A stretch of 8,563 bases of DNA from positions 1 through 8,563 of the forward strand of contig JALFGI010000293.1 in NCBI GenBank assembly GCA_022777455.1, written 5' to 3'. Source of the DNA: Clostridiales bacterium. GTDB taxonomy: Bacteria; Bacillota_A; Clostridia; Oscillospirales; Oscillospiraceae. The position numbers and the translations under genes are program-made. Positions 6,713-8,563 of this stretch are shown here, one piece after another; positions within the stretch are counted from its first letter, which is position 1, and every line of letters begins with the position of its first letter. The notes below the pieces were generated by a model. That model was not told the origin of the DNA, did no database searches, and worked only from the letters and a program-made list of their open reading frames with translations.

Positions 6713-6852
6713 TGCAGGGGAGGATATCATCCTCCCGCGCAGTACAAGCCCTCAATAATGAACCAGGGTGGGCGAATTCGTACAGCGCCCCACATTGTGC
6801 CATTCAACCGAACACTCAGTTACTTGGCGGGAGGCTAATAGCCTCCACTACA
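6713..6852. repeat. REP-doublet (BIME-like) element, 140 bp, between convergent genes
   Basis: Arms 6713-6738 and 6827-6852 are inverted repeats of 26 bases with five mismatches, extendable by two bases on each side. The left hairpin is GGGAGGAT with ATCCTCCC after GCAG; the right is GGAGGCT with AGCCTCC. Each arm still folds perfectly on itself although the two no longer match each other. The left 67 bp (6713-6779) align without gaps to 3361-3427, including the common TGGGCGAATTCGTAC, and CCATTCAACCGAACAC recurs at 6800-6815. It sits between the permease terminator and the 3' end of the opposite-strand transporter, where its hairpins could stop transcription from either side. Confidence 0.85.
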
Positions 6853-6897
6853 GTTGGAGCGGAGCAGCAAGTTACAATTTGTGGGACAATCGGCACC

Positions 6898-8076
6898 TTA
6901 TTGTTTTGCGCGCTTTTTCAGCCCCAACCCAACCAGCATCAGAATGGGGAATAGGACAGCCAGCAGGATTCCCTTTTTCAAATCACCGTCCATGGCACTG
7001 GAGATGGCACCCACATAGGTGGGTCCACCGCTGCAGCCGATATCGCCGCCCAGAGCCAGCAGGGCGAACATGGCGGTGCCTCCTGTGGGCAGGGCGGCGG
7101 CAGCCATGGAGAAGGTGCCCGGCCAGAAGATTCCCACGGAGAAGCCGCAGATGCCGCAGGCAATCAGACTGATGGCCGGAATGGGGCACAGGGAAATTAC
7201 CAGATAGGAGCAAAGGCACAGCACCGCGCAGCCGAAAATACATTTTTCCAGGGGAAGCCGGTCCCCCAGCTTGCCGTAGATGGCCCGGGCGGTGCCCATC
7301 AGGATGGCAAAGAGCATGGGCCCGGCCAGATCGCCCAGGGTCTTGCTCACCCCCAGCCCTTCCTCGGCAAAGGTGGAGGCCCACTGGCTCACCGCCTGCT
7401 CACAGGCGCCGGCGCAGATCATCAGCAGCATGAGAATCCAGAACAGCTTGCTTTTCAGCAGCTGGCCCAGGGTCATGCCGGTTTCCCCTTCTTTGATCAG
7501 GGGAGCGATGGGCACCCGGGAGAAGGATACAAAATTCACCAGGGGAACGATGGCCCAGATGCAGGCCATGATGCGCCAGTTGGAAATGCCAAACAGGGTA
7601 AAGAAGGCGGTGGAGATCAGCACCACGGCCACATGGCCCCAGCAGTAGAAGGAGTGGAGCAGGCTCATGGCCGCTTCCTTGTTGGGAGTGGGGCAGGACT
7701 CCATCACGGGGCTCACCAGCACCTCCAGCAGTCCGCCGCCGATGGCATACAGGATCACGCTGATGAGAATGCCCACATAGGGATCCGGCAGCAGGTCCGG
7801 CAGGAATGCCAGCAGCACCAGACCCAGGGCCGCACAGCCGTGGGCGATCAGCAGAGACGCCCGGTAGCCGATCCGGTCCACAAAGGCCACGCTGATCAGA
7901 TCCACCAGAAGCTGAACACCGAAATTCAGGGTCACCAGAAAGGTGATCTGGATCAGGGGAATTCCAAAGGAATCGTGGAAGGTTAAAAACAGCAGGGGAA
8001 CAAAATTGTTTACAATGGCCTGCACGATGTAGCCCACAAAACAGGCATAGACGGTGCGCTGATATTTCTGATCCAT
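6898..8076 (-). CDS. Major facilitator superfamily transporter
   Basis: A 392-residue integral membrane protein with about 12 hydrophobic segments over its length, beginning at residues 8-32. The MFS motif A of the N-terminal half is visible as D67-R-I-G-Y-R-A after helix 2, and a second copy (YGKLGDRLP) stands at the equivalent place in the C-terminal half. A charged central loop (around 190-215, PLIKEGETGMTLGQLLKSK) joins the two six-helix halves. LLHSFYCWGHV in helix 5 recalls sugar carriers of the fucose-galactose-hexose type, but I would not name a substrate. ATG 8076 is preceded by an AAAGGAAAGGG site (8085-8095 on the + strand) with an 8-nt gap. It stands alone and convergent to the Bce operon. 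A drug or metabolite exporter is an equally open alternative. Confidence 0.93.
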   Translation of the reverse strand: MDQKYQRTVYACFVGYIVQAIVNNFVPLLFLTFHDSFGIPLIQITFLVTLNFGVQLLVDLISVAFVDRIGYRASLLIAHGCAALGLVLLAFLPDLLPDPYVGILISVILYAIGGGLLEVLVSPVMESCPTPNKEAAMSLLHSFYCWGHVAVVLISTAFFTLFGISNWRIMACIWAIVPLVNFVSFSRVPIAPLIKEGETGMTLGQLLKSKLFWILMLLMICAGACEQAVSQWASTFAEEGLGVSKTLGDLAGPMLFAILMGTARAIYGKLGDRLPLEKCIFGCAVLCLCSYLVISLCPIPAISLIACGICGFSVGIFWPGTFSMAAAALPTGGTAMFALLALGGDIGCSGGPTYVGAISSAMDGDLKKGILLAVLFPILMLVGLGLKKRAKQ

Positions 8077-8100
8077 GATGACGCCCTTTCCTTTTTATCA

Positions 8101-8133
8101 GTAAAACTTTACCACAGAAAATGGAAAATGCAA
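8101..8133 (-). promoter_or_regulatory. Weak candidate promoter with overlapping palindrome for the MFS gene
   Basis: On the - strand TTGCAT (8133-8128) and TAAAGT (8111-8106) are separated by 16 nt and would start transcription near 8099, about 22 nt ahead of the ATG. Both boxes are poor matches. The -10 position is covered by a small inverted repeat, GTAAA/TTTAC (8101-8112), which could be an operator. The call rests on spacing and position only. Confidence 0.3.
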
Positions 8134-8173
8134 GAGCATTTTGCAGAATGTGCTTATCGGTTTAACGCAGTAG

Positions 8174-8206
8174 GTGGGCAAATTGTAATTTATTGCACAC
8201 GCCATT
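8174..8206. repeat. Worn copy of the repeat spacer, left of the third element
   Basis: GGTGGGCAAATTGTA followed by CGCCATTC resembles the spacer of the 6713 element (GGTGGGCGAATTCGTA ... TGCCATTC) with a few changes and a slightly shorter middle. It ends exactly where the third hairpin element begins at 8207. Confidence 0.4.
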
Positions 8207-8379
8207 CGTAGGGCGGGGTCTTGACCCCGCCGACCCGGTTAGATTTTTTGAATGGTGCGTTGAATGAAACAATTTTCGAAACAACAATGGGAAAATGTCA
8301 TAATACCGGCATTTGATTCAATTTATCCTCCCTGGCAGGTTTCGCTACCTGGTCGGCGGGGTCAAGACCCCGCCCTACG
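8207..8379. repeat. Third palindromic doublet element, 173 bp, exact 29-bp inverted arms
   Basis: Bases 8207-8235 and 8351-8379 are perfect reverse complements over 29 bases. Each arm again has GTAG (8208-8211) or CTAC at its outer end and folds into GGCGGGGTC with GACCCCGCC around a 2-nt loop. The ~115-base spacer is AT-rich and unlike that of the other copies, so this is a sister family with the same architecture. Exact identity of the arms suggests recent insertion or ongoing correction between arms. No target duplication is evident. Confidence 0.85.
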
Positions 8380-8563
8380 CTGGCTGGCAATTAACGGAAC
8401 ATGGTTCCATTCAACACACCGCCAAATTCCAATTTTTCTGCATATCCGGCGGTGGCGTTTTCCCAAGACAACAATCCCGCTCCGCGGAGGCGGGGCGGGG
8501 GCGGAACAGGGGACAGAGGGGAGATTTTCGTCAGAAAAACAAAAAAACGAGGACAGAAATGTC
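8380..8563. other. Gene-free right edge with G-rich and hairpin sequence
   Basis: No convincing gene. CCATTCAACACACC (8407-8420) repeats the spacer motif of the doublet elements. CACCGCC (8417-8423) and GGCGGTG (8448-8454) can pair across a 24-nt loop, followed by GCGTTTT. CCCGC/GCGGG surrounds TCCGCGGA at 8476-8494. A G-rich run follows, then GGGGACAGAGGGGAG (8509-8523), and the window ends in GGACA-GAAA-TGTC (8551-8563), the start of another hairpin. An ATG at 8559 is too close to the edge to judge. Confidence 0.4.

Noticed and set aside
8409..8460. Hairpin CACCGCC/GGCGGTG with trailing GCGTTTT as a terminator
   Set aside because: The loop is 24 nt, the T run is short and no + strand gene lies upstream that would need it.

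Overview
The window looks like chromosome of a GC-rich, low-G+C-phylum relative: most likely a gut Clostridia of the Oscillospiraceae/Ruminococcaceae kind. This is inferred from the GC-rich third codon positions (CTG, GGC, GAG, GCC), strong AGGAGG-type ribosome sites, an iron-sulfur aldo/keto reductase typical of anaerobes, and a Bce-type peptide-antibiotic module. No rRNA, tRNA, CRISPR array or complete insertion sequence was seen.

Layout. Positions 21-1453 hold a two-gene unit on the + strand: a small GIY-YIG nuclease-domain protein (UPF0213/YhbQ type) overlapping by four bases with a ferredoxin-domain aldo/keto reductase. It is closed by a 17-bp stem-loop. A consensus-like sigma-A promoter (TTGACA, 17-nt spacer, CATAAT) at 1508-1536 then drives an OmpR-type response regulator and an overlapping short, intramembrane-type histidine kinase (1558-3212). 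A 540-bp gap (3213-3752) carries repeat elements, a strong inverted repeat and a perfect TATAAT. From 3753 to 6645 runs a second unit in which every junction is a four-base stop/start overlap: an unannotated 31-residue membrane microprotein, a BceA-like ATPase and a TTG-started BceB-like permease of 679 residues. It ends at a clear intrinsic terminator (6649-6682). A repeat element fills the convergent gap, and a major facilitator transporter lies on the - strand (6898-8076). The last ~490 bases contain no gene and hold another repeat element and a G-rich right edge.

How it fits together. The kinase has almost no extracellular sensing region, and the permease has the ten-helix plan with a ~240-residue external domain between helices 7 and 8. 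That combination is the Bce pattern, in which the transporter senses a cell-wall-active peptide and signals through the kinase, and the regulator switches on the transporter operon. The likely regulator target is the 3624-3723 region ahead of the microprotein and transporter genes.

The most unusual content is a family of palindromic intergenic elements. Each has two inverted arms made of a GTAG-type tetranucleotide followed by a perfect hairpin, separated by a spacer; this is the architecture of REP doublets (BIMEs). One copy is nested inside another at 3274-3583, another sits at 6713-6852, and a third type with exact 29-bp inverted arms lies at 8207-8379. Hairpin stems differ between copies by compensating changes, so structure is kept while sequence drifts.
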